DNA of 21,348 nucleotides, taken from assembly GCA_002415485.1 (NCBI GenBank), contig DHYU01000024.1, forward strand, positions 1 through 21,348. The letters run 5' to 3'. The stretch comes from Proteobacteria bacterium UBA5122. Its GTDB lineage: Bacteria > Pseudomonadota > Gammaproteobacteria > Tenderiales > Tenderiaceae. Each line of letters begins with the position of its first letter. The stretch's first letter is position 1. The position numbers and the translations under genes are program-made. Positions 8,137 through 14,918 of this stretch are shown here, piece after piece. A model generated the notes under the pieces. That model did not search any database. It was not told the origin of the DNA and worked only from the letters and a program-made list of their open reading frames with translations.

Positions 8137-8169
8137 AAAAAAGCTGCACCATATTTGGTGCAGCTTTTT
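8137..8169 (-). terminator. Intrinsic terminator of pilA
   Basis: A perfect 14-bp inverted repeat (arms 8138-8151 and 8156-8169, core GCTGCACCA/TGGTGCAGC) with a 4-base loop is followed on the minus strand by a run of six T. It begins 22 bp after the pilA stop codon. The symmetrical A and T flanks make it nearly bidirectional, but only minus-strand genes lie beside it. It should keep abundant pilA mRNA separate from the glycan genes, with some read-through. Confidence 0.88.
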
Positions 8170-8190
8170 GTTGCCCGTAAAGGGTGTGGC

Positions 8191-8613
8191 CTATTGGCAA
8201 GCAGAAGGTAGAAACTTGTTTTCAATAGTACCTCTTGCGCAAGTCCATGTGCCATTGGTGGTGTCGAAAGTGTACAAGACGGTATCGCCCGCAATGTTAC
8301 CGTTTGTGTTTGGCCCCATGGTGGCTGTCAGCCGGGCATTGGTGGTGTCGCTAGTGATCGCGCTGACATATTTGCCAGAGGTTTTATATCCCCAGTCAGT
8401 AGTCAATGTGGCTGTGGTTGGAAAACGTCCTTTAGTACCATAAAACTCTTGAACTGGTGTTTTAGCGCCACCAAGCAAGCTAACTGCTTCTGTTACTTGC
8501 GAGCGCGCAATATAATCTTGGTACGCAGGAATCGCGACTGCAGCCAAAATACCAATGATTGCGACTACAATCATTAACTCGATCAATGTAAAACCTTTTT
8601 GAATTGTCTTCAT
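8191..8613 (-). CDS. pilA: Major type IVa prepilin PilA
   Basis: The precursor has 140 residues. A short leader MKTIQKG is cut after Gly7 by PilD, which also N-methylates Phe1 of the mature pilin. The hydrophobic assembly helix follows, FTLIELMIVVAIIGILAAVAIPAYQDY, with the required Glu5. The globular domain is threonine-rich (24 Thr in 140 residues), and Cys125 and Cys139 would close the C-terminal D-region loop. Start choice: AGGAG at 8621-8625 lies 7 bases from the ATG at 8613 but only 1 base from the ATG at 8619, so the inner ATG is preferred and gives the usual leader length. A sigma-54 promoter lies upstream and a strong terminator downstream, so it is largely monocistronic. The gene after it encodes a putative glycosyltransferase, and the many Thr residues offer possible O-glycan sites, which is inference. 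Confidence 0.97.
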   Translation of the reverse strand: MKTIQKGFTLIELMIVVAIIGILAAVAIPAYQDYIARSQVTEAVSLLGGAKTPVQEFYGTKGRFPTTATLTTDWGYKTSGKYVSAITSDTTNARLTATMGPNTNGNIAGDTVLYTFDTTNGTWTCARGTIENKFLPSACQ

Positions 8614-8620
8614 GTTCATT

Positions 8621-8625
8621 CTCCT
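8621..8625 (-). promoter_or_regulatory. pilA ribosome binding site
   Basis: AGGAG on the minus strand is the best ribosome site in the left half of the window. Its spacing selects the ATG at 8613 (7 bases) over the ATG at 8619 (1 base). Confidence 0.8.
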
Positions 8626-8750
8626 AAGATTGCCAGTGTGTTGTCAGTTCCGTTGTTCCGTGTGTCTTTGGCTTTATGTTCTACGCTAAGCCTTATCGGT
8701 CCGTGGTCGGCTCACTTTAATGCGCAGTTCATCGGGCCTCGTAATGACTA

Positions 8751-8768
8751 ATGCAGAGGGTGTGCCAA
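8751..8768 (-). promoter_or_regulatory. Sigma-54 (RpoN) promoter of pilA
   Basis: The minus strand reads TTGGCACACCCTCTGCAT. The GG of the -24 box and the GC of the -12 box are separated by exactly 10 bases, and only the first T of the TTGC box departs from consensus. Transcription should start near 8741, giving a leader of roughly 125 bases. The adjacent gene encodes PilR, an RpoN-dependent activator known to drive pilA in Pseudomonas, which supports the site. Confidence 0.85.
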
Positions 8769-8906
8769 GTTTGTAAGATATCTTTGAGTCGTATGTTTGT
8801 TTGTTAAAGAAATATATAAAAAACAGTGTGTTGCGATTTGTTTGGTGGTGCGAGTGCTTTTGGCGAAAAGGGCTGAAGAAGGGTTGGAGGTCGCCACAGG
8901 ATATTT

Positions 8907-8947
8907 TGCGTCACGTTGAGATGACGCATTGCGTCACCTTGTGACGC
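8907..8947. repeat. Array of four GCGTCA half-sites (candidate PilR upstream activating sequence)
   Basis: GCGTCA occurs four times in alternating orientation within 41 bp: plus at 8908-8913, minus at 8922-8927, plus at 8931-8936 and minus at 8942-8947. They form two inverted repeats, TGCGTCA/TGACGCA with 8 bases between and GCGTCAC/GTGACGC with 3 bases between. The array lies between the pilR stop codon and the sigma-54 promoter, centred about 185 bp upstream of the predicted pilA start. That is the normal distance for an enhancer-binding activator. The 3-base-loop hairpin could also protect the 3' end of pilR mRNA, but no T-run follows it. Confidence 0.55.
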
Positions 8948-8961
8948 TGGATGTCTGTCAG

Positions 8962-10299
8962 TTATTCAATGCCGAGTTTTTTGAGGCGATAACGCAGTGC
9001 CCGGAAGGAGATCCCCAGGACCTTGGCGGCAGCGGTTTTGTTGTAGCGTGTTTGTTCGAGGGCCTTTTGGATGGCTTCACGTTGTTGATCGTCTAAATAT
9101 CCGTCGAGACTGCTGTCATCACCCTCTATTATCGGGGTTTGGTCTGTGCCCAACTCCGGGAGTTGCAGGTCTTCTGCATAGATGATGTTGTCTTCGCACA
9201 GTGTCGTGGCGCGTTCGAGGATGTTCTCTAGTTCACGCACATTGCCAGGAAATGGGTAACGCTGCAGTGCGGCGACGGCATCGGTGGCGAGGACGGGAGG
9301 TTCGGAGTCCATGCCCAGGGCGATCTTGCCGAGGAAGTGTTCGGCCAGCAAGGGGATGTCATCGCGGCGCTGGGCGAGGCTCGGTACCTGTAGTTCTATG
9401 ACATTGATGCGGTAGTACAGGTCTTGGCGGAACTCGCCCTCTGCAACAAGTTTGGCGAGGTCTTTGTGAGTGGCGCTGAGGATGCGCACATCAACGGCGG
9501 TTTCCTGTTGGTCGCCGATGGGGCGGACGGACTTTTCCTGGATGGCGCGCAGTAGCTTGACCTGCATGTGTAAGGGCAGGTCGGCAACTTCATCTAAAAA
9601 TAGCGTGCCGCCGTTGGCGGCCTGAAACAGGCCAGCCTTGTCGCTGTGGGCGCCGGTGAAGCTGCCTTTTTTGTGGCCGAAGAATTCGCTTTCCATCAGT
9701 TGTTCAGGGATGGCGCCGCAGTTGACGGGGATGAAGGGGGCGTCTGTGCGCGGGCCTTTTTCGTGGATCAGGCGGGCAACCATTTCCTTGCCGCTGCCCG
9801 AAGGGCCGCTGATGTAGACAGGGGCCTGGCTGCGGGCGAGTTTAGCGATCTTGTTGCGGATGTTTTGCATGGCGCGGGACTCGCCAAGCAGGGTGTCGCG
9901 ACTGCGCCGGTCAATCACCTTGCTGCGCTGTTCGACCACCTTGAGGGCGGTGGTGACGAGGCGACGCAGAACCTGTAGGTCAACGGGTTTGGAGACGAAA
10001 TCAAATGCACCCGATTTGAGTGCCTCGACAGCCGCCTCCATGTTGCCGTGGGCGGTGATGACGGCGACGGGGGTGTCGGGGTAACGTTTGCTGATGTATT
10101 TCACTAGATCGATGCCATTGCCGTCTGGCAGTTTCATGTCTGTGAGGCACAGATCGAAGTTACGGCCATTGAGGGCGTGCTGGGCTTCGCTGAGGTTGGC
10201 CGCGGTGTGGGTGTCCACATCCATGCGAGACAGCGTTAATTCTAGAAGTTCGAGAATATCCGGCTCATCATCCACTACCAGGGCTGAATATTGACTCAT
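8962..10299 (-). CDS. pilR: Sigma-54-dependent response regulator PilR
   Basis: This 445-residue NtrC-type activator has a receiver domain (about 1-120) with acidic pocket VVDDEPD and phospho-acceptor Asp54 in LTDMKLPDG. The AAA+ domain (about 138-370) has Walker A GPSGSGKE at 165-172, the sigma-54 contact loop GSFTGA at 212-217, Walker B GGTLFLDE and the arginine-finger region FPGNVRELENILERA. A C-terminal Fis-type helix-turn-helix (about 415-442) ends FRALRYRLKKLGIE, nearly the same as Pseudomonas PilR. GSFTGA in place of GAFTGA is usual in PilR. It responds to the kinase PilS and activates pilA with RpoN. The ATG overlaps the pilS stop (ATGA), and GGAG lies 9 bases upstream. The pilA promoter is about 220 bp downstream of its stop. 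Confidence 0.96.
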   Translation of the reverse strand: MSQYSALVVDDEPDILELLELTLSRMDVDTHTAANLSEAQHALNGRNFDLCLTDMKLPDGNGIDLVKYISKRYPDTPVAVITAHGNMEAAVEALKSGAFDFVSKPVDLQVLRRLVTTALKVVEQRSKVIDRRSRDTLLGESRAMQNIRNKIAKLARSQAPVYISGPSGSGKEMVARLIHEKGPRTDAPFIPVNCGAIPEQLMESEFFGHKKGSFTGAHSDKAGLFQAANGGTLFLDEVADLPLHMQVKLLRAIQEKSVRPIGDQQETAVDVRILSATHKDLAKLVAEGEFRQDLYYRINVIELQVPSLAQRRDDIPLLAEHFLGKIALGMDSEPPVLATDAVAALQRYPFPGNVRELENILERATTLCEDNIIYAEDLQLPELGTDQTPIIEGDDSSLDGYLDDQQREAIQKALEQTRYNKTAAAKVLGISFRALRYRLKKLGIE

Positions 10300-11909
10300 G
10301 CGTTATATCTCCGTCTCCTCATGTCGGGAAAGCTGAGGCGAAAGCAGGCTCCCCCGTGATCTGATGGGATTATATTCAATCTTGAATGATTACACTCGCT
10401 GAGTTCGCGCGCAATGTAAAGCCCGAGACCAGTGCCAGTATTCTCTGTAGTGAAGAAAGGTTCGAAGATGTTATCCCTTTCCTCTATTGGGACGCCTGGG
10501 CCTTGATCACATATATCCAGATGATAGTTGCTGTGATCAGGATCGCTATCGACACGAAGTTCTAGGCGTGGCTCCCCGCAGTGTTGCCGGCTGTGACGGG
10601 CGCCGTTGTGACATAAGTTCCATAGAATCTGGTGCAGCTGGCTGGTATCGAAGGCGATATGGACGTCCGTCTCGGGGACGGTCAATTGAATGAAGTGGGG
10701 AGCGATCTTTTCACTTTGGCAGAAGTCTTCGACAAAGTTGTGCATCCATTGGGTCAGCTCAAAGGTGGTGGTGTTCGGTTGCTGACGGCGTCCAAGCTGC
10801 AGGGTGTTTTCGATGATCGCGTTCGTGCGCAGGCAGTTTTGGCGAATAATTTGGGTTAGGCGTTGATCGGCCTTGTCCAGATGAGGGGATTCTGCGAGCA
10901 GTTGACTGGCGTGGCTGATGGCACCTAGCGGGTTGCGGATTTCGTGTGCGATGCTGCCGGCCAGTCGTCCCATTGAGGCCAGTTTTAATTGTTGCGCCTG
11001 GCTGGCGATAGCAGTGGTGTCCTCAAGAAAGATGATGCTGCCCTGGTGTTCACTCAAATGTGCGAAGCGAGGGTGGATCTCGATTTCCTGGTGGGGGGGG
11101 CGGAAGCGTTGTGATTGTTCGTGAGGTGCTTGTCGCCATTGACGGAATTGTTCTGCTAGCTGTGGGGCGGCCTGCTCGAGAGGTATTGGTTGTTCGGGGT
11201 CGGTCAAACCCAAGAGTTTTCGGCCGGACTCATTGATTAGCCAAATCTGTTCTTGCGCATTAATGACGGCGACGCCGGTTTGCATCCGTTCGATCACGTA
11301 GCGGGCTAGGTGCTGCATGTCGGCCAGTGCTTTGCCGCGCTGGTGGGCCAGTGCTTCAGATAGGCGTGCCTTGTCGGCCAGTGCGCCAACGATGGCTGTA
11401 CAGGCAAAGAAAATCATCCCTAACAGGCCGGCGTGTGTGTAGGCGTCTTCTGCAACGAGCATTTGTAATTGCAGATAAATTTGCTGACCGAACACAATCA
11501 AGGTGGCATAGGCGGCAAATGCAAAGGCGATACGCCTGGGGAGCAAAATGCTCGCGCTGGCGAGGCTGACCACCATCAGGATGCCCAAGCCACCTTTAAC
11601 TCCGCCACTGGAGAGCAGCAGCAGTGCAATTGCCGTGATGTCGATGAGGGCTTGAGCATGCGCCTGTATCTTAAAGTTGGGGCGCTGTAACGAAATGCCG
11701 GCTGCGAATAGGCAGGCTAGGGCGAAATAGCTGGGGGCCAGGATGGCAAGCAGGTTGGGCGCGGTTTCGGCAATGGGTTTGGGGGTGGCGTCAAAGGAAA
11801 CTGCAATCAGCAGCATCCCCGACAGGATGATTCTGTATAGATTGAACAGCCGTAATGGTCGCCATGTCTGGTGCGAAGGTGGGGAGGCGTGTGTGGCAAG
11901 GGATGACAT
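10296..11909 (-). CDS. pilS: Sensor histidine kinase PilS
   Basis: This 537-residue membrane kinase has an N-terminal bundle of about six transmembrane helices (about 22-178) with almost no periplasmic domain. In Pseudomonas this region senses PilA in the inner membrane. A PAS-like linker (about 195-300) follows. The HisKA domain has phospho-acceptor His322 in GSIAHEIRNPLGAISHASQLL, and the catalytic domain has an N box around Asn435, DQGPGVP and TGTGLGLYIARELSE. It phosphorylates PilR, whose gene overlaps its stop codon by four bases. The ATG at 11909 has no strong ribosome site, and the 68-bp gap upstream is A+T-rich with several possible -10 hexamers but no clear pair. Identification rests on domain layout and on position next to pilR and pilA. 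Confidence 0.94.
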   Translation of the reverse strand: MSSLATHASPPSHQTWRPLRLFNLYRIILSGMLLIAVSFDATPKPIAETAPNLLAILAPSYFALACLFAAGISLQRPNFKIQAHAQALIDITAIALLLLSSGGVKGGLGILMVVSLASASILLPRRIAFAFAAYATLIVFGQQIYLQLQMLVAEDAYTHAGLLGMIFFACTAIVGALADKARLSEALAHQRGKALADMQHLARYVIERMQTGVAVINAQEQIWLINESGRKLLGLTDPEQPIPLEQAAPQLAEQFRQWRQAPHEQSQRFRPPHQEIEIHPRFAHLSEHQGSIIFLEDTTAIASQAQQLKLASMGRLAGSIAHEIRNPLGAISHASQLLAESPHLDKADQRLTQIIRQNCLRTNAIIENTLQLGRRQQPNTTTFELTQWMHNFVEDFCQSEKIAPHFIQLTVPETDVHIAFDTSQLHQILWNLCHNGARHSRQHCGEPRLELRVDSDPDHSNYHLDICDQGPGVPIEERDNIFEPFFTTENTGTGLGLYIARELSECNHSRLNIIPSDHGGACFRLSFPDMRRRRYNA

Positions 11910-11977
11910 CAGGCTGTGACGGTTAAATCATTAATATAGTATGCGTTATAAAACTATCGGGTTATGTGTGGAAAAAT

Positions 11978-12205
11978 TTATCGAGAATGGCGATCTGCAT
12001 GTTGTTGGCTGCAGAAGGTTTTATTTTCTTTGTGAATTGCCTCGTTGATTGGAAAATGAACCCCGCATTCTGCGCAGCGACATATGTCCACCTGGGGTTT
12101 ACCTTTCTTAAGGCTTATTTTTTTAATGTATTGATTGCGGCGCAATTGCCGTAATAGCAGAAAGACAAGTCCAAGTATGAGCCCGGCAATTATGAGTTTG
12201 AACAT
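11978..12205 (-). CDS. PP0621-type small membrane-anchored zinc-ribbon-like protein
   Basis: This 75-residue protein starts at the ATG at 12205. One N-terminal transmembrane helix (FKLIIAGLILGLVFLLLRQL) is followed by a basic linker and a small metal-binding-type module: CAECGVHFPINEA, then FCSQQH. The Cys-x2-Cys...Cys...His spacing and the words CGVHxP and FCSxxH match the PP0621 family, which in Pseudomonas and relatives is encoded next to pilS. Its function is unknown; zinc binding is inferred from the motif. An upstream ATG at 12295 would add 30 residues but would overlap the divergent binding-protein gene and move the helix away from the N terminus, so I prefer the shorter form. It could be co-transcribed with pilS, 68 bp downstream. 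Confidence 0.75.
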   Translation of the reverse strand: MFKLIIAGLILGLVFLLLRQLRRNQYIKKISLKKGKPQVDICRCAECGVHFPINEAIHKENKTFCSQQHADRHSR

Positions 12206-12245
12206 GAAGCTTTGTACCAAAGGGGTGCGTATTACACATTCAACC

Positions 12246-13079
12246 ATGATATTCCGATGGACGCAAAAAGTCTCGATATGGGGGGTGTTTTGCATCTCCT
12301 TGGTGACGGCGCCTGTGTCGGCGGCCGAGTTTCGTGTCGGCGTGGTGCCTCAATTTGATGTTCGGGAACTGCGTTCAATCTGGCAGCCGTTGTTGGCGCT
12401 GTTGTCAGAAGAAAGTGGGCATCAATTTATATTGGAGGCGGTGCCGACCATTCCTGAATTCGAACGGCAATTTCAAGCGGGCGAGTTTGATTTTGCTTAC
12501 ATGAACCCCTATCACGCGGTTGTGGCCAATCAGGCTCAGGGGTATGTGCCACTGATGCGTGACGTTGATACACAGTTAAAAGGGATATTGGTGGTCGCCA
12601 AGGATGGCAAGATTGCCCGCGTAGAAGACTTGAATGGGCAAGAGGTTGCATTTCCAGCCCCGAATGCCTTGGGGGCATCTTTGTTGCTGAGATCCGAGCT
12701 GGAAAGACGTTTTGGAGTGGTGGTTGTTCCTCGATATGTCAAAACTCATAGTTCGGTGTATTTGAATGTGGCGCTGGGGTTGGCTGCGGCTGGCGGGGGA
12801 GTGCAGCGCACGCTATCTCACCAGGATGAAGATATTAAAGGGCGGTTGCAGGTGTTGTTTGAAACGCGAGAGGTCCCGTCTCATCCGATTGTTGCCCACT
12901 CTCGGGTGCCGGCAGAGCTCAGGCAACAGGTTGTTGAGGCCTTGTTGCGCATTGCAGGTACTGAGAAAGGCGCGGAACTATTGGCGCAGGTGCCGATTAA
13001 ACGCTTGGGGCGAACGTCATTGGCTGAATACGATGTTGTGGCTCAAATGGCGCTGGATAAATACATAGAGCAAGAATGA
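12246..13079 (+). CDS. PhnD-like periplasmic substrate-binding protein
   Basis: The protein has 277 residues with a signal peptide MIFRWTQKVSIWGVFCISLVTAPVSA, probably cut before AEFRVGVVPQFD. The mature part matches the PhnD-like type 2 periplasmic-binding fold (PF12974; phosphate, phosphite or phosphonate-type ligands): FDFAYMNPYHAVVANQAQGYVPL, DLNGQEVAFPAPNALGASLLLRSEL and HPIVAHSRVP. No ABC permease or ATPase lies nearby. Instead a histidine kinase starts 1 bp after the stop, so it probably presents a ligand to the kinase and does not feed a transporter. Translation could begin further upstream in the same frame (12204 or 12135), but only the 12246 start puts the signal sequence at the N terminus and avoids overlap with the divergent PP0621-type gene. 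The ligand is unknown, and oxyanions other than phosphonates are possible. Confidence 0.85.
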   Translation: MIFRWTQKVSIWGVFCISLVTAPVSAAEFRVGVVPQFDVRELRSIWQPLLALLSEESGHQFILEAVPTIPEFERQFQAGEFDFAYMNPYHAVVANQAQGYVPLMRDVDTQLKGILVVAKDGKIARVEDLNGQEVAFPAPNALGASLLLRSELERRFGVVVVPRYVKTHSSVYLNVALGLAAAGGGVQRTLSHQDEDIKGRLQVLFETREVPSHPIVAHSRVPAELRQQVVEALLRIAGTEKGAELLAQVPIKRLGRTSLAEYDVVAQMALDKYIEQE

Positions 13080-13080
13080 A

Positions 13081-14820
13081 ATGGGGTTGCGGGCAAAATT
13101 ATTGATTCCTTTTGTGGCAGGGCTTGCTCTGCTGGCGGTGTTGTTATGGGTGGTGTGGGCGCCAAAGTTTATGGATGACGCCAAACAGGACTATTTTCAA
13201 AACCAGAAGGCGGTGTTGCTTGCATTTGAGGGGGTGTTGGTGCGCGACTATTTGGCGGGTGATATTGCTGCCATGTACTCAACCCTCGAAACTGAATTGA
13301 AGCGAAATCCTGATTGGCGGCAGCTATTGGTCGTAAATCAGAATGGTCAGCGTATTTATCCATTATCTGAGCCTGGTGTGCTGACGGGCGGTTACCTGCT
13401 TCATGTCCCATTGGCCTTGCGCATGGAAGGAGACCAGGGGGTGGCGTTAACGCTGATCACGGATTGGAGTCAGCGACGGGCGGTTGTGATTGAAGAGTTG
13501 CTGATGATCAAGGTCACACTGCTGACAGTATTTTCGCTGCTGATAGGGGGTGGTTTGATTTGGCAGACGCGATGGGTGATCGAGCCATTGCAGGTGATGC
13601 GTCACGCCGCTGAGAGACTGGTAGAGGGTGATTACAAGGTTAGATTGCCCGCTGAGCGGGCGGATGAAATCGGTCAGTTAAGTCGTTCGTTCCATACGAT
13701 GCGTGATGAGTTACAACATACCATGGGAAGGATGGAGGCATCGCGGCGAGATTTGCAGGAGTCTGAAACCCGGCAGCGAACAATTTTGCAGACGGTTGCA
13801 GACGGTGTTGTGACCTTGGATGTCAATGGGACAATCTGCAGTATTAATCAGGCGGTGGAGCGGATCTTTGATTATCGTGCGGATGCGTTGGTGGGGAAAA
13901 ACATCTCGATATTGATCATCGATAGAGAACGACAGTTGCCGTTGCGGCATGACAGGCTGTTTGATGTGCAAGGTGTGAGCATGGAGTTGGAGGCGCGTCA
14001 CCGTAGTGGAAATATTTTTCCGATTGAGTTGATGTTGAACCGGATGGAGCTGGACGGCGAGGAGATGTTTACGGCTGTCGTGCGTGATATTACGGATCGC
14101 AAGAAGGTCGAGCGTTTAAAGAATGAATTTGTATCGACGGTGAGTCACGAGTTGCGCACGCCGTTGACCTCAATCCGGGGTGCGCTAGGCTTGGTCAATG
14201 GTGGTGCGCTGGGCGAGGTGTCGCCCAGGGTGCTTGAAATGTTGTCGATCGCGACCAGCAATACAGAGCGCCTGTTGTTACTGATTAATGATTTGTTGGA
14301 TATTCAAAAGATTGAAACCGGCGAGATCGATTTTTCGCTCGAAACGTGTGAAGTGGTGGCCCTGGTGCGTCAGTCATTGGAGATAAATGCAACTTATGCA
14401 CGTGATCGCTCCGTCAGCTTTAATCTTGCCGGTGGGGCGGAATCGAGCTGGGTGCGGGTAGATGTTGGGCGTTTTGTTCAGATTATGAGCAATCTATTGT
14501 CGAACGCTGCAAAGTTTTCACCAATGGGGCAGCAGGTCGATGTCAGTGTGCGCGCTCGCGAGGGAATGGTGACGATTGCAGTGGCTGATAGAGGCCCGGG
14601 GATTCCCGAGGACTTCCTACCCAAGTTGTTTGACAAGTTTACGCAGGCGGATGCCTCCGATGTGCGTGAAAAGGGTGGAACAGGTTTGGGGCTGAGCATT
14701 ACCAAGGCGCTGGTCGAGCGGCTTGGCGGTACGATTACACTGGAGACCCAATTAGGGGTGGGGACTACGTTTTTTGTATGTCTGCCAGAGGTGGTGGCTG
14801 AGTCACGCGCGTCGGCTTAG
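13081..14820 (+). CDS. HAMP-PAS sensor histidine kinase paired with a PhnD-like binding protein
   Basis: This 579-residue inner-membrane kinase has TM1 (about 7-27), a periplasmic sensor of roughly 110 residues and TM2 (about 142-163). HAMP (about 164-215, VIEPLQVMRHAAERLVEGDY) and a PAS domain (about 225-340, ILQTVADGVVTLDVNGTI) follow. HisKA carries His356 in FVSTVSHELRTPLTSIRG, and the HATPase domain has LLSNAAKFSP with Asn475, ADRGPGIPE and GGTGLGLSITKALVE. All catalytic motifs are intact. No receiver domain is fused and no response-regulator gene adjoins, so its partner is encoded elsewhere. The gene starts 1 bp after the binding-protein stop, so the two form an operon and probably one receptor. 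It ends 13 bp from the 3' end of the convergent tRNA-Pro, with no terminator seen between. Confidence 0.93.
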   Translation: MGLRAKLLIPFVAGLALLAVLLWVVWAPKFMDDAKQDYFQNQKAVLLAFEGVLVRDYLAGDIAAMYSTLETELKRNPDWRQLLVVNQNGQRIYPLSEPGVLTGGYLLHVPLALRMEGDQGVALTLITDWSQRRAVVIEELLMIKVTLLTVFSLLIGGGLIWQTRWVIEPLQVMRHAAERLVEGDYKVRLPAERADEIGQLSRSFHTMRDELQHTMGRMEASRRDLQESETRQRTILQTVADGVVTLDVNGTICSINQAVERIFDYRADALVGKNISILIIDRERQLPLRHDRLFDVQGVSMELEARHRSGNIFPIELMLNRMELDGEEMFTAVVRDITDRKKVERLKNEFVSTVSHELRTPLTSIRGALGLVNGGALGEVSPRVLEMLSIATSNTERLLLLINDLLDIQKIETGEIDFSLETCEVVALVRQSLEINATYARDRSVSFNLAGGAESSWVRVDVGRFVQIMSNLLSNAAKFSPMGQQVDVSVRAREGMVTIAVADRGPGIPEDFLPKLFDKFTQADASDVREKGGTGLGLSITKALVERLGGTITLETQLGVGTTFFVCLPEVVAESRASA

Positions 14821-14833
14821 TGCATGGGGAAAA

Positions 14834-14910
14834 TGGTCGGAGTGAGAGGATTCGAACCTCCGACCCCTGCCTCCCGAAGGCAGTGCTCTACCAGGCTGAG
14901 CTACACTCCG
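14834..14910 (-). tRNA. tRNA-Pro (anticodon CGG)
   Basis: This 77-base cloverleaf reads from 14910 to 14834. The acceptor stem is CGGAGTG...CACTCCG. The D arm contains AGCTCAGCCTGGTAGAGC. The anticodon arm is CTGCC-TTCGGGA-GGCAG with anticodon CGG, which reads CCG proline codons. The T arm is GTCGGAGGTTCGAATCC, and CCA is encoded. It lies 8 bp after the ispB stop on the same strand, so it may be processed from the ispB transcript. Confidence 0.97.
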
Positions 14911-14918
14911 AATATCAT

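Larger units (their letters stand above)
8620..8961. other. Noncoding pilR-pilA regulatory interval
   Basis: This 342-bp gap contains no credible gene. From the pilR side it holds the GCGTCA array, a stretch of ordinary sequence, an A+T-rich segment (about 8775-8830, with the palindrome AAGATATCTT) that could bend DNA between activator and promoter, the sigma-54 promoter, and an untranslated leader of about 125 bases ending in the pilA ribosome site. I see no exact IHF consensus in the A+T-rich part. Confidence 0.8.

Noticed and set aside
8931..8947. The GCGTCAC/GTGACGC hairpin as a pilR terminator
   Set aside because: No T-run follows on the minus strand, and the same half-site recurs twice more nearby, so an operator array fits better.
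13081..14820. A frameshifted or lost receiver domain behind the kinase
   Set aside because: The kinase ends normally after the HATPase domain, and only 13 bp remain before the tRNA, so there is no room for a remnant.
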